A stretch of DNA of 64,000 bases from Polyporus tsugae (taxonomy: Eukaryota; Basidiomycota; Agaricomycetes; Polyporales; Polyporaceae): contig JAHRBS010000006.1 in the NCBI GenBank assembly GCA_024305745.1, forward strand, positions 2,358,501 to 2,422,500, given 5' to 3'. Numbering within the stretch: position 1 is the stretch's first letter; every line of letters starts with the position of its first letter. A program made the position numbers and the translations under genes. The notes under the pieces are model-generated. The model saw only the letters and a list, made by a program, of their open reading frames with translations, did not search any database and had not been told where the DNA came from. Shown one piece after another: positions 63,991 through 64,000 of the stretch.

Positions 63991-64000
63991 GTCGGATTTC

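Larger units (their letters stand above)
59669..64000 (-). mobile_element. Decayed Ty3/gypsy chromovirus, antisense, cut by window edge
   Basis: In transcription order (right to left): a Gag zinc knuckle, protease, reverse transcriptase, RNase H, integrase and a chromodomain, spread over frames broken by at least eight stops and one frameshift. A solo copia LTR interrupts the integrase at 60400-60775. The 5' LTR and most of gag lie beyond 64000. Catalytic changes (protease DTR for DTG, RT motif A Asn for Asp) confirm it is dead. Confidence 0.9.

Noticed and set aside
31001..64000. CRISPR array or bacterial-type defence system
   Set aside because: Repeats here are LTR-related; no regularly spaced short repeats and no bacterial-type genes are seen.

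Overview
The window looks like nuclear DNA of a filamentous basidiomycete, most likely an agaricomycete. The genes are densely packed on both strands and cut by many 45-75 nt introns. Gene models closed by eye on 8-17 nt micro-exons and two GC-AG introns, and the protein set (recyclin/Pof6-type F-box protein, fungal METTL16, GH27, histidine acid phosphatase, chromovirus) is fungal. Species cannot be named from the sequence.

Layout. 1-727: 3' end of an F-box/LRR-type gene. 728-6223: gene-poor DNA. 6224-14469: an F-box protein (+), a 13-exon MFS permease (-) and a mitochondrial adrenodoxin-type ferredoxin (+). 14470-16402: decayed coding remnants, an intron-containing tRNA-Pro(UGG) and a 75-residue Cys-tailed protein. 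16868-27015: recyclin-1 homologue, two unrecognised proteins, an SGNH hydrolase, a hot-dog thioesterase and a METTL16-type RNA methyltransferase. 27554-39106: an unresolved Pro/Ser-rich gene, a 21-exon GH27 alpha-galactosidase, a single-pass membrane protein, a PRiA4_ORF3/MYND protein and a membrane-anchored histidine acid phosphatase. 40416-49777: Dgk1-type CTP-dependent lipid kinase, RAD6/UBC2, an unknown basic protein, a sucrose/alpha-glucoside transporter and ETF-ubiquinone oxidoreductase.

From about 49.8 kb to the right edge the DNA is repeat-derived. It holds a decayed 25S rRNA fragment (50154-50894), a 109-bp inverted repeat around an LTR-like segment, a Ty1/copia element with an intact 1473-codon ORF (51920-57411), an inverted copia RT fragment fused to an unrelated ORF, and a decayed antisense Ty3/gypsy chromovirus (59669 to the edge) split by a solo copia LTR with a perfect 5-bp target duplication. 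Premature stops in the gypsy element and base changes in the rRNA fragment both look like CpG transitions, as expected from a RIP-like or methylation-linked silencing process.

The host genes are mostly housekeeping (lipid, redox, ubiquitin, RNA modification, membrane recycling) with several degradative or uptake functions (alpha-galactosidase, phosphatase, SGNH esterase, sugar and monocarboxylate-type transporters) suiting a saprotroph. I see no gene cluster acting as one pathway. Multi-exon coordinates below were checked by eye for splice dinucleotides, phase and an open reading frame, without transcript evidence.
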